NCBI GenBank assembly: GCA_017547805.1
Contig: JAFYOR010000026.1
Coordinates: 1 to 63,891, forward strand
DNA length: 63,891 nt
Direction of reading: 5' to 3'
Source of the DNA: Clostridia bacterium
GTDB lineage: Bacteria; Bacillota; Clostridia; Christensenellales; Aristaeellaceae
The position numbers and the translations under genes were made by a program. Positions 16,497 through 24,058 of the stretch are shown in pieces; position 1 is the first letter of the stretch, and every line of letters starts with the position of its first letter. The notes beneath the pieces were generated by a model that did no database searches, was not told the origin of the DNA, and saw only the letters and a program-made list of their open reading frames with translations.

Positions 16497-17891
16497 TTAT
16501 TCCCGATGATTCTGCGTCAGCAGCTGCGATAGCAGCGTCAACGCCAGCATATCCGCGCTGCCGCCCGGGCTGATGCCCTGCGCGGTCATCTCCTGATCCC
16601 AGCATGTCATCTCCCGGCGAAGGGCATCGGCGTCCAGCTCCCCGCGCTCAAGCGCACAGGCGATCTGCGCATCCAGTTCCTCCGCACGCTGCATCAGCCG
16701 CTTCGCGCCCGCTTCACCGCCCCGCCGCACAGCATTGGTATCCTGCGTATGCGCCATCAGGGCAACGAGCGTGCACAGACCCGCGTCATTGATGCTCAGC
16801 CCGCATTCAAGCGCACGGCGCAGCCGGGGCAGTCCAGCCTCCCGGACGCTCGGAAAACCCGCCGCAGCCTCCGCGCGAACGCCGCCTGCGCCGGTTTTTT
16901 GGTAGTGGCGCTCACCGAAGGTCGCCGCTTCTCGCGCGGCAATCGCGGCCAGTTCCTCATCCATTTGACTGCGCGTCATCTCAGCGCAGCGCAGAAGCGC
17001 CGCATCCGGGTCGCTGCGCTCGCCGTCAAACCCCATGCCCAGCGCCGCGCAATAGATGCCCAGCGAAAACACCGCACCCTTGTGCGTATTGACGCCCTTT
17101 GTCGCGCGCAGCATCTTCGCCTCGGCCAGCAGTCCCGGCACGCGCAGCGCACCAAAGCAGGCCTGCGGCATTTTCTCCCGGAATGCCAGACCGGTGCGCG
17201 CGCAGGCTTCAAAGTATTCGCCAAGCGCACAGGCGCTCTGCATGAACGTAAAAAGATCCATGTCCGCATGCGCACCGGCGTTCAGCCTGTCCACAAGGCC
17301 GGGCTTGGGGCTGACCGCCACCTCAAAAAGCAGCGCCTGCTGCGCCGTCTCCCCCACGCGCCGGGCAAATTCACGTTCAAAATGCGCACGGATGATCTGC
17401 TCTGTCCGCGCGCGCAGTTCCTCCACGCTGTGCGCACGGCTGCGCGCGCACACAGGCGCCGGCTGATCGCACAGCAGACACTTGCGCGCGGACAGCCCCA
17501 GCTCCGTACGCGACACCTTTTCTCCAAGGCCGTAAAGCACATCAATATCCAGAAGCCGGCCGACATCCTGCCCATCCTCCAGCGCGCAGAGCCGGCGCTT
17601 GATCTCCATCGCATCTCCTTCGACGCAGAAAATCGCTTCCGGGCCGGTTTTTTCGCGGATTGCATGGGAAAAGTGCAGCTTCTGCGGCGCAAGCACGGCG
17701 CGAACCTCGCTAAGGCCCCAGTCAAACGCCTGCTCAATCCGGCGATTCATCTTCACAGGGCCGGCGATATTCATCGTCAGGCACACGACCACGGCGCCCT
17801 TATGGCGTCCCAGCAGCGTCATCTGCGCCATCGCGCGCGCCTCTCTGGCTGCCGCCATTTCCGCAATGGTTACCTGCATCGCTTCCAGCAT
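16497..17891 (-). CDS. citXG: Fused CitX-CitG: holo-citrate lyase synthase / triphosphoribosyl-dephospho-CoA synthase
   Basis: A 464-residue fusion. Residues 1-160 are CitX (apo-citrate lyase phosphoribosyl-dephospho-CoA transferase), with GRLLDIDVLY at 111-120 and CLLCDQPAPVCARSRAHS at 138-155. Residues about 165-464 are CitG, with SPKPGLVDRLNAGAHADMD at 194-212 and KGVNTHKGAVFSLG. CitG makes the prosthetic group precursor from dephospho-CoA and ATP; CitX attaches it to the CitD serine. The start at 17891 follows GGAGG, while the longer frame to 18017 lacks a site. Fusion of the two activities is known in several bacteria. It is divergent from citC. Confidence 0.93.
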   Translation of the reverse strand: MLEAMQVTIAEMAAAREARAMAQMTLLGRHKGAVVVCLTMNIAGPVKMNRRIEQAFDWGLSEVRAVLAPQKLHFSHAIREKTGPEAIFCVEGDAMEIKRRLCALEDGQDVGRLLDIDVLYGLGEKVSRTELGLSARKCLLCDQPAPVCARSRAHSVEELRARTEQIIRAHFEREFARRVGETAQQALLFEVAVSPKPGLVDRLNAGAHADMDLFTFMQSACALGEYFEACARTGLAFREKMPQACFGALRVPGLLAEAKMLRATKGVNTHKGAVFSLGIYCAALGMGFDGERSDPDAALLRCAEMTRSQMDEELAAIAAREAATFGERHYQKTGAGGVRAEAAAGFPSVREAGLPRLRRALECGLSINDAGLCTLVALMAHTQDTNAVRRGGEAGAKRLMQRAEELDAQIACALERGELDADALRREMTCWDQEMTAQGISPGGSADMLALTLLSQLLTQNHRE

Positions 17892-18063
17892 ATCTGTTCC
17901 TCCAGCCTCAAACTCATCGAGTATCATTCTACCAGATTTGATGAGGCATGACAAGCAGCGCCATACACACAGCCTTATGAAACCCTTTTCATCATTTGAA
18001 TATGCCATTCGCCGCATTTCATGTTATAATAGGAAAAAACACCGAATCAGTACGGAGGATCTC

Positions 18064-19110
18064 ATGAGCGATTATTATGTCGGCCCCATTTCTCCGCGCG
18101 ACAAGCGCAGGCAGGCGCAGATGGACGCGCTGCTTGCTCAGGAAGGCATCGCGCGCGACAAGAATCTTACATATTCCGCCGGTATCTTTGACGACGACGG
18201 TCAGATGATCGCCACCGGTTCTCTCTTTGGCAACACACTGCGCTGCATGGCCGTTTCCGGCGCGCACCGCGGCGAAGGCCTGATGGCGGACATCGTCGCG
18301 CATCTGGTGCAGAAGCAGATGGAACTTGGACACACGCATCTCTTCCTATATACAAAGGTAGAGAGCGAAAAGTTTTTCGCGCCGCTCGGCTTTACCAAGA
18401 TCGCGCAGGTTGGCGACAAACTCGTCTTCATGGAAAACCGCCGCGACGGTTTTTCCCGTTACATTTCTGCGCTCAAGGCCGAAGCCTACAGCGAAACGCC
18501 CGGCACAGCGCTGGTCATGAACGCGAACCCCTTCACCAACGGTCACGACTATCTGCTGGGCAAAGCGGCGGCGGAAAACGACCGCGTCGTGCTCTTCGTC
18601 CTCAGCGAGGATCGCTCCCTCGTGCCGTATGCGGATCGCATGGCGATGGTCAAGGCTGCCGCAGCCAAGTATCCCAACGTCACCGTCGTTTCCTCGGGCA
18701 GCTACATGATTTCTTCTGCGACCTTCCCCAGCTACTTCCTCAAGGATGACGCGCTGGTCACGCAGACGCATGCCCGGCTTGATGCAACGCTCTTCACCCG
18801 CATCGCGCAGGAACTCAACCTCACCAGCCGATATGTCGGCGAAGAGCCCTTCTCCGCCGCCACCAGCGCGTACAACGAAGCGCTGCGCGCCGTTCTGCCG
18901 GATGCAGGCGTCGCGCTTCGCGTCATCCCGCGCAAGGAGCAGGAGGGCACGCCCATCAGCGCCTCCCATGTGCGCAAGCTCATCCACGACGGACGCATCG
19001 GGGAGATTCGTCCGCTGGTTCCGCAGACGACGTACGACTACCTGACCAGCGATAAGGGCGCGCGCGCCCTCGCCGCCATCAAGGCCAGCGACAATGTCAT
19101 CCACCACTAA
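18064..19110 (+). CDS. citC: [Citrate (pro-3S)-lyase] ligase
   Basis: A 348-residue enzyme that acetylates the CitD prosthetic thiol with acetate and ATP, activating citrate lyase (EC 6.2.1.22). Residues about 1-135 are GNAT-like; residues 145-348 form a nucleotidyltransferase domain with NANPFTNGH at 153-161 and the C-terminal motif TPISASHVRKLI. The ATG at 18064 has GGAGG upstream; the open frame continues further left but has no site. It is transcribed away from citXG, with a 172-bp gap that should contain both promoters. An 84-bp tandem repeat starts immediately after the stop codon. Confidence 0.94.
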   Translation: MSDYYVGPISPRDKRRQAQMDALLAQEGIARDKNLTYSAGIFDDDGQMIATGSLFGNTLRCMAVSGAHRGEGLMADIVAHLVQKQMELGHTHLFLYTKVESEKFFAPLGFTKIAQVGDKLVFMENRRDGFSRYISALKAEAYSETPGTALVMNANPFTNGHDYLLGKAAAENDRVVLFVLSEDRSLVPYADRMAMVKAAAAKYPNVTVVSSGSYMISSATFPSYFLKDDALVTQTHARLDATLFTRIAQELNLTSRYVGEEPFSAATSAYNEALRAVLPDAGVALRVIPRKEQEGTPISASHVRKLIHDGRIGEIRPLVPQTTYDYLTSDKGARALAAIKASDNVIHH

Positions 19111-19330
19111 CCAGCGTTCCGCTGGACCAACTTCCGACGATGCTTTTCTGGCATTCTTCCTTTTGCGCACGCGGCCGTTTGCGTCCCGTTCGCGCCAGCG
19201 TTCCGCTGGACCAACTTCCGACGATGCTTTTCTGGCATTCTTCCTTTTGCGCACGCGGCCGTTTGCGTCCCGTTCGCGCCAGCATTCCGCTGGACCGGCT
19301 TCCGACGATGCTTTTCTGGCATTCATCCTT
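19111..19330. repeat. 84-bp direct repeat, 2.6 copies
   Basis: Copies start at 19111, 19195 and 19279 and are nearly identical. Each opens with a perfect palindromic hairpin CCAGCG-TTC-CGCTGG (copy 3 has one change). Because 84 is a multiple of three, open frames of 71-100 codons run through on both strands, but none has a ribosome binding site. Confidence 0.9.
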
Positions 19331-19414
19331 TTGTCCGTGGCCGCAGTTGTCCCGGTCATTCAAAGAGCAACACAGTTCAAACGCGGAACACTTTGAGAAT
19401 TGGAGTACGCAGAA

Positions 19415-19849
19415 ATGATTATTGACACGATTGATCGCCTTTCCCTGTATGAATCCATCCTGCCGCAGGCAAAGACCGTCGCCGCGCTGCTTGAAGCGGG
19501 CAATCCCGATGGTGCGCCATTTGAGGTACGGATCAAGGAATACGACACCAAGCCGGATTCAAAGCGCCGCTTTGAGGTGCACGCACACACCATCGATCTG
19601 ATGATCGCGTTTTCCGGCGAGGAGATCATTCACGTCTGTCCGCAGCAGGCGCTTGATCCTGCCGAGCCCCTGCCCAACGGCGCGGACGGACGCAAGATGA
19701 ACGGCGGACCGCAGGGCAGCGCTGTGCTGCTGCGCGCCGGAACATTCGTCGCGCTCTACCCCGGCGAAGCGCATATGGTCGGCGGACAGACAGCCGGCTG
19801 CGCCGCGCCGATCCGCAAATGGGTGGTCAAGCTCCCGGTCAACCCATGA
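19415..19849 (+). CDS. YhcH/YjgK/YiaL family protein
   Basis: A 144-residue cytoplasmic protein of the DUF386 cupin-like family (relatives EbgC, YiaL, YhcH). Family marks are the FEVHAHTIDLMIAFSGEE segment near residue 55 and ALYPGEAHMVGG near residue 115, with metal-binding histidines. Members act in sugar or sialic acid metabolism, possibly as sugar anomerases or isomerases; the substrate is unknown here. The open frame could begin at TTG 19400, but ATG 19415 has GGAG about 9 nt upstream and matches the family start. It lies between the citC repeat block and a hairpin-rich gap. Confidence 0.85.
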   Translation: MIIDTIDRLSLYESILPQAKTVAALLEAGNPDGAPFEVRIKEYDTKPDSKRRFEVHAHTIDLMIAFSGEEIIHVCPQQALDPAEPLPNGADGRKMNGGPQGSAVLLRAGTFVALYPGEAHMVGGQTAGCAAPIRKWVVKLPVNP

Positions 19850-20192
19850 TTTTTGCCTCCTTCGGGAGGCTTTCAGCTGTCAAAAGGGTTTTCGACAGGC
19901 TGGTGGACGGGGGAAACCTTCCCCCGCCACAACCGCCCCTTTCATTTTTCAGCCACGCCATTTGGGCACAACTGATAAATGAAAAGAAACGATTATTTCT
20001 TCCGGGAAATGGGATTTCCCGGAAGAAATATCGCTGCGGTCGCGCCGTACACGCCGCCGCGACCGATTTCATTGGCTGCTTGATGCTTTTTTTGACAAGC
20101 AGCAGCCTCCTTCGGGAGGTTTTTTTCATATATATGGAATATCCTGCCCAGCCGTATCGTCTTATTGGCAGAAACGCAAAGGAGGACGTCCT
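19850..20192. other. Hairpin-rich intergenic region, no gene seen
   Basis: In order: GCCTCC-TTCG-GGAGGC with a short T run (19855-19873); a 16-bp perfect stem with a 3-nt loop (19995-20029); CGGTCGCG paired with CGCGACCG (20037-20065); GCTGCTTG paired with CAAGCAGC (20075-20103); and a terminator CCTCC-TTCG-GGAGG-T7 (20106-20126). No coding frame with a ribosome binding site is visible. It could encode a structured small RNA or be a relic of repeat insertions. Confidence 0.55.
20106..20126 (+). terminator. Intrinsic terminator ahead of the SH3-domain protein gene
   Basis: A 5-bp GC stem with a TTCG tetraloop followed by seven T, 66 bp before the next start codon. It may end the hairpin-rich transcript or act as an attenuator. 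Confidence 0.7.
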
Positions 20193-21806
20193 ATGAAACG
20201 CCTGCTGCTCTCCTTCCTTCTCCTGCTTGCTCTGCTTATCCCCTGCGCCGCCGGCGCACAGACGCAGCAAGCCGCCGCAAAGGAAGTGCTCTCCCTGTGC
20301 GAAAAAGTCCTTCCCGGCTATCGCGTATTGACCAAGGATGGCTACGACGACGGCGAAAACGGTCAATGGGCGCTCGTGCTTGAGAAGGACGGGGACAACG
20401 CGCTGGTCATCGCCGAGCGCGCTGGCGGCGGCAGCTATGCGCTGACGCTCGTCAACCCCGACGCCCTGCCGGACGAGGGCGAAGGCTATTCGCGCACCAC
20501 ACATACCATCCGCGTCGCGCTGACGAAGGAAGACAGCAACACCCGTCATTCCTGTCTGGAGATCACCATCGAGCAGCCGGACAGAGAAAAATGGGTCATC
20601 ACCAGCGAGCTGCTGGCCGACAGCCGGACGTGGGGCAACGTCATCAGCGAATACACCACATTTGATTGGGACGGCAGAACCGTCTGGTGGTCGCACGTCC
20701 TTGCCGAAAACAGCACGATGAACTACATGCGCCATCAGGAAACCACGGAGGGTACGCCGCTGTCGACGACGCATTATCCGCGCGTGCCGGTGAAGGGGCT
20801 GTCCGCCTCCGCGCACCTGTTGGCGCATTTTGCTGCGGGCAATTACCCCTGCACGCCTGATTACATGAACGGTGATCAGCTTGCAGATTACGCCGGCGAA
20901 TACGTTCCCAGCGGCTACGAGCTCGTTCAGATCGATCTGCAGCCCGACGCGCTCATCCTTCTCGTGGACAGCGCGCAGGGCAGCCGTAGCCTTCGCATCA
21001 TGCCGCATGCGAACTGGCAGTTCAAAGAGACCATTGTCACAAAGCCGCTGCCCGAAACTGCATCGCTGGATCTCTTCCACGCGGAGGAAGGCACGCTGCA
21101 GATAGAGTGGTACGACGGAAAGCGTGACATCCAGTTCGGTTTTTCACAAAAGGGGCTGGGCATCTGGATGCCCAGCTGGCTGCAGGTGGATGCTGAAACA
21201 GGCAGCGACAACTATCGCTTCACATACGACAGCATTGCCTGTACGGACGAAATCTCTCCCCTGCGCAACGACGGCACCTATTACGGCGATCATCCGTTGC
21301 AGCGCATTGAAAGCATCGACTTCATGAACCTCCCGCTTACAAAAGAAGCGATGCTTGCCACGGTTGACGCCGGTCGCTATGCCGTCGTCAACAACCCCAA
21401 CCCCGAAGACAGGCTGCACCTGCGCGAGCGTCCGGATAAAACCGCGCGTTCCTTCGGCAAGTTCTACAACCGCACGCCGGTCCGTATCCACGAGATCAAC
21501 GGCGACTGGGCGTACGTGTCCATCGGCAGCGACGGACGGCTCACGGGCTACATGATGACCCAATATCTTGCCTTCGGCGAGGATATGGACGCTGTCCGCT
21601 GCGCTTTCCCGCAGCTGTTCATGCAGGAGCAATACGATTCCCTGCCCCTTGTCCCCTATTCCGGCGGCAGAACAACAGGCGTCACCCTCACGCGTGATAC
21701 GCCCTTTTACATCATCGGCGTTCACGACAGCTGCTATATCGTCCTCACTGAGGACGGCGATACCGGCTATCTGCTTGAGCACCTGTTTTATCCGGGGAAT
21801 GGATGA
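20193..21806 (+). CDS. Secreted protein with bacterial SH3-like domain
   Basis: A 537-residue exported protein of unknown role. Residues 1-22 are a signal peptide (MKRLLLSFLLLLALLIPC...AAGA). Residues about 395-455 resemble a bacterial SH3 domain: YAVVNNPNPEDRLHLRERP, a hinge, then VRIHEINGDWAYVSIGSDG and TGYMMTQYLAFG, a pattern common in cell-wall-binding proteins. A second, weaker SH3-like segment may end the protein (TPFYIIGVHDSCYIVL). The rest has no domain I recognise. The start is certain from AGGAGG eight nt upstream. The gene stands alone. Confidence 0.75.
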   Translation: MKRLLLSFLLLLALLIPCAAGAQTQQAAAKEVLSLCEKVLPGYRVLTKDGYDDGENGQWALVLEKDGDNALVIAERAGGGSYALTLVNPDALPDEGEGYSRTTHTIRVALTKEDSNTRHSCLEITIEQPDREKWVITSELLADSRTWGNVISEYTTFDWDGRTVWWSHVLAENSTMNYMRHQETTEGTPLSTTHYPRVPVKGLSASAHLLAHFAAGNYPCTPDYMNGDQLADYAGEYVPSGYELVQIDLQPDALILLVDSAQGSRSLRIMPHANWQFKETIVTKPLPETASLDLFHAEEGTLQIEWYDGKRDIQFGFSQKGLGIWMPSWLQVDAETGSDNYRFTYDSIACTDEISPLRNDGTYYGDHPLQRIESIDFMNLPLTKEAMLATVDAGRYAVVNNPNPEDRLHLRERPDKTARSFGKFYNRTPVRIHEINGDWAYVSIGSDGRLTGYMMTQYLAFGEDMDAVRCAFPQLFMQEQYDSLPLVPYSGGRTTGVTLTRDTPFYIIGVHDSCYIVLTEDGDTGYLLEHLFYPGNG

Positions 21807-21940
21807 AGCGTACTGGGATTAATCAATTTGACATGAACACTGTGTGTTGAGGGGTGCGTCAGGGATGGATGATGAGCCGTCTCATTCGAAATAAGCAGCA
21901 ATTGTTTTTTGCCCCTTTGACATCAATGTCCTCCCTCTCC

Positions 21941-21973
21941 AAGATTCCATCATATACCCGATGGAATCTTTTC
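21941..21973 (+). terminator. Intrinsic terminator upstream of the histidine operon
   Basis: An 11-bp perfect stem (AAGATTCCATC / GATGGAATCTT) followed by a T-rich run, located between the SH3-domain protein gene and the his promoter. Confidence 0.75.
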
Positions 21974-21981
21974 TTTCGCGC

Positions 21982-22010
21982 TTGACTTTAGCGCACTAGC
22001 GTGTTACCAT
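21982..22010 (+). promoter_or_regulatory. Promoter of the histidine operon with CTAG-centred operator
   Basis: TTGACT (21982-21987) and TACCAT (22005-22010), 17-bp spacer. The spacer holds an imperfect 18-bp dyad, 21989-22006, centred on CTAG (TAGCGCACTAGCGTGTTA). TrpR-family repressors recognise CTAG-containing dyads, and the first gene of the operon is a TrpR-family protein. Confidence 0.6.
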
Positions 22011-22039
22011 ATCACTATGTTAAAGAGAGGTGAAACGCG

Positions 22040-22342
22040 GTGAGTTTACGTCGAGATCCGCAGACTGATGCATTGTTCCGCAGCATGCTGTCGCTGCAAA
22101 GCGTGGAAGAGTGTTACCAATACTTTGAGGACCTGTGTACCGTCAAGGAAGTGCGCGACATGGGGCAGCGGCTTCACGTTGCCGGCCTGATGCGGGAGGG
22201 CAGCTCCTATCTCGCTGCCCAACAGGCAACCGGCGCCAGCTCCGCCACCATCGGGCGTGTAAAACGCTGTCTGGATTACGGCGCAGGCGGTTATTCGCTG
22301 ATTCTTGATCGGATGAAGGAGGGGCAAGCAGATGAAGCCTGA
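22040..22342 (+). CDS. yerC: TrpR-like protein YerC/YecD, probable histidine operon repressor
   Basis: A 100-residue DNA-binding protein of the TrpR superfamily. The helix-turn-helix is near residues 58-80 (SSYLAAQQATGASSATIGRV). EVRDMGQRLHVAGLMREG precedes it, as in YerC/YecD. It starts with GTG at 22040 after an AGAGAGGTG site. It overlaps hisZ by 11 bp and is the first gene of the his operon, so it most likely senses histidine and represses from the CTAG dyad in the promoter; comparative genomics has proposed such a role for TrpR-like proteins linked to his genes in Firmicutes. The ligand is inferred. Confidence 0.88.
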   Translation: MSLRRDPQTDALFRSMLSLQSVEECYQYFEDLCTVKEVRDMGQRLHVAGLMREGSSYLAAQQATGASSATIGRVKRCLDYGAGGYSLILDRMKEGQADEA

Positions 22343-23432
22343 AACCCTGAGAATGGATGAACGGGCGTCCATCGCGCTGCGAACGCTCTATCGCCAGTAC
22401 GGATACCTGCCCTATCAGGTCAACACCTTTGAGGAATACGACCTGTACATGCGCAGCCGCAGTATGCTTTCCAGCGAACAGATCCTCACCTTTCCGGGCG
22501 TCAACGGCGCGCTCATGGCGCTCAAGCCGGACATCACGCTATCCATCGTCAAAAACACGAAGGATGAAGACGTGCCCGTGAAGGTCTGCTATGCCGAGCG
22601 CATCTACCGCGTTCCCAAGGGCGCCGACGGCTTTAAGGAAATCATGCAGACCGGCGTTGAATGCATTGGCTGCGCGGATGATTATGCAATGGGCGAAGTG
22701 CTGCTTCTGGCCGCCAAAAGCCTTGAAACCATCTCGCCCGCATACATCCTGGATGTATCAGACATGAGCATCGTCTCCTCCATCGTATGCGCCGCCAGCA
22801 GCGACAGCGCTGTTCAATCGCAGCTACTCACGCTGATCGGCGAAAAGAATGAACACGGTCTCTGCGCGCTGTGCAAGAGCGCCGGTGTCAGCGATGAAAA
22901 CACCGCGCTGCTCCGTTCCCTGATCAGCGTGTATGGACCGCTGGAGGAAACGCTTCCCGCCTTTGAGGCGCTGGCGCTTCCCGCTGCCTGCTTGCCGGGG
23001 ATAAAGTCCCTCCGCGTGCTCAGCGCCATGCTCCACGCACAGGGCATTCGCAGCGTCAATCTCGATTTTTCCGTCATCAACGACATGAACTACTACAACG
23101 GCCTGATCTTCAGCGGCTTCATCGCCGGTTTGCCCTCCAGCGTACTGTCCGGCGGACGTTATGACCTGCTGATGCGGCGAATGGGCCGAATGGGCAGCGC
23201 CGTTGGTTTCGCGGTATATCTGGATCAATTGGAACGGCTTTCGCAGGAAAAGACAGCATTCGACGTCGACGTCCTCATTGAGCTGAACGGCACGGCGGAT
23301 CCTGTCGCCGCCGCAAACGCCGCGAAGGCATACATCGATCAGGGACTCAGCGTTCGGGTACAGCGCGCGGGCGGCGCAAAGGTCCGCGCAGCGAAGACGG
23401 TGTGTCTCACGGGAGAGGAGGCGCAGGGATGA
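22332..23432 (+). CDS. hisZ: ATP phosphoribosyltransferase regulatory subunit
   Basis: A 366-residue protein related to histidyl-tRNA synthetase but without the anticodon-binding domain, as expected for HisZ. It complexes with the short HisG to form the first enzyme of histidine synthesis and gives feedback control. Features are FPGVNGALMALKPDITLSIV and the late NYYNGLIFSGFIAGLPSSVL, followed by SGGRYDLL, which matches the histidine-binding region of HisRS-like proteins. It overlaps yerC by 11 bp and hisG by 4 bp, indicating translational coupling. Confidence 0.92.
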   Translation: MKPETLRMDERASIALRTLYRQYGYLPYQVNTFEEYDLYMRSRSMLSSEQILTFPGVNGALMALKPDITLSIVKNTKDEDVPVKVCYAERIYRVPKGADGFKEIMQTGVECIGCADDYAMGEVLLLAAKSLETISPAYILDVSDMSIVSSIVCAASSDSAVQSQLLTLIGEKNEHGLCALCKSAGVSDENTALLRSLISVYGPLEETLPAFEALALPAACLPGIKSLRVLSAMLHAQGIRSVNLDFSVINDMNYYNGLIFSGFIAGLPSSVLSGGRYDLLMRRMGRMGSAVGFAVYLDQLERLSQEKTAFDVDVLIELNGTADPVAAANAAKAYIDQGLSVRVQRAGGAKVRAAKTVCLTGEEAQG

Positions 23433-24055
23433 AGCAGATGATCAACATCGCCCTGCCCAAGGGCAGGCTGGGAGAAAAGGCTTATGGACTGCTTGAAAAA
23501 GCCGGCTATCCCTGTCCGGAACTGCTGGAGGACAACCGCAAGCTCGTCTTTGAAAACCCGGAAGCCGGCGTGCGCTATTTCTGGGTGAAGCCTTCGGACG
23601 TGGCCATCTACGTCGAGCGCGGCGCCAGCGATCTGGGCATCTGCGGCAAAGACATCCTTCTTGAATACGGACCGGAGGTCTATGAGCTGCTTGATCTTCA
23701 GATGGGCAAATGCCGTATGTGCGTCGCCGGCCCCAAAGAGTTCATCGACGATCACAGCCGCAGGCTGCGCGTGGCGACGAAATTCACGACGATCGCCAGA
23801 CGCCACTACAGCAGCCAAAGCCGGGAGATCGAGCTCATTCATTTGAACGGCTCCATTGAAATCGCACCGCTGCTGGGGCTTTCCGATGTGATCGTGGATA
23901 TCGTGGAAACAGGCAAAACGCTCAGAGAAAACGGACTTGAGGTCATGGAAACCATCGTTCCCATCAGCGCAAGGCTGGTGGCAAACAAGTCGGGCTTCAA
24001 GTTCAAGGGAGAAGAAATCAGACGGCTGGTCAGCGAACTGGGAAAGGTCGTATAA
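23429..24055 (+). CDS. hisG: ATP phosphoribosyltransferase, short form
   Basis: A 208-residue catalytic subunit of the first step of histidine synthesis (EC 2.4.2.17). It lacks the C-terminal regulatory domain, so it needs HisZ. Motifs are INIALPKGRLGEKAYGLLE at the start and ATKFTTIARRHYS, then LSDVIVDIVETGKTLRENGL, the PRPP-binding region. The start is ATG 23429, overlapping the hisZ stop in ATGA with GGAGG upstream; the longer frame to 23402 lacks a site. It is 3 bp before hisD. Confidence 0.95.
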   Translation: MKQMINIALPKGRLGEKAYGLLEKAGYPCPELLEDNRKLVFENPEAGVRYFWVKPSDVAIYVERGASDLGICGKDILLEYGPEVYELLDLQMGKCRMCVAGPKEFIDDHSRRLRVATKFTTIARRHYSSQSREIELIHLNGSIEIAPLLGLSDVIVDIVETGKTLRENGLEVMETIVPISARLVANKSGFKFKGEEIRRLVSELGKVV

Positions 24056-24058
24056 GAT

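Noticed and set aside
19111-19330. Possible CRISPR array
   Set aside because: The whole 84-bp unit repeats without variable spacers, there are only 2.6 copies, and no cas genes are nearby.
19097-19396. Open frames of 71-100 codons through the 84-bp repeat, as possible repeat proteins
   Set aside because: They exist on both strands only because the unit length is divisible by three; none has a ribosome binding site.
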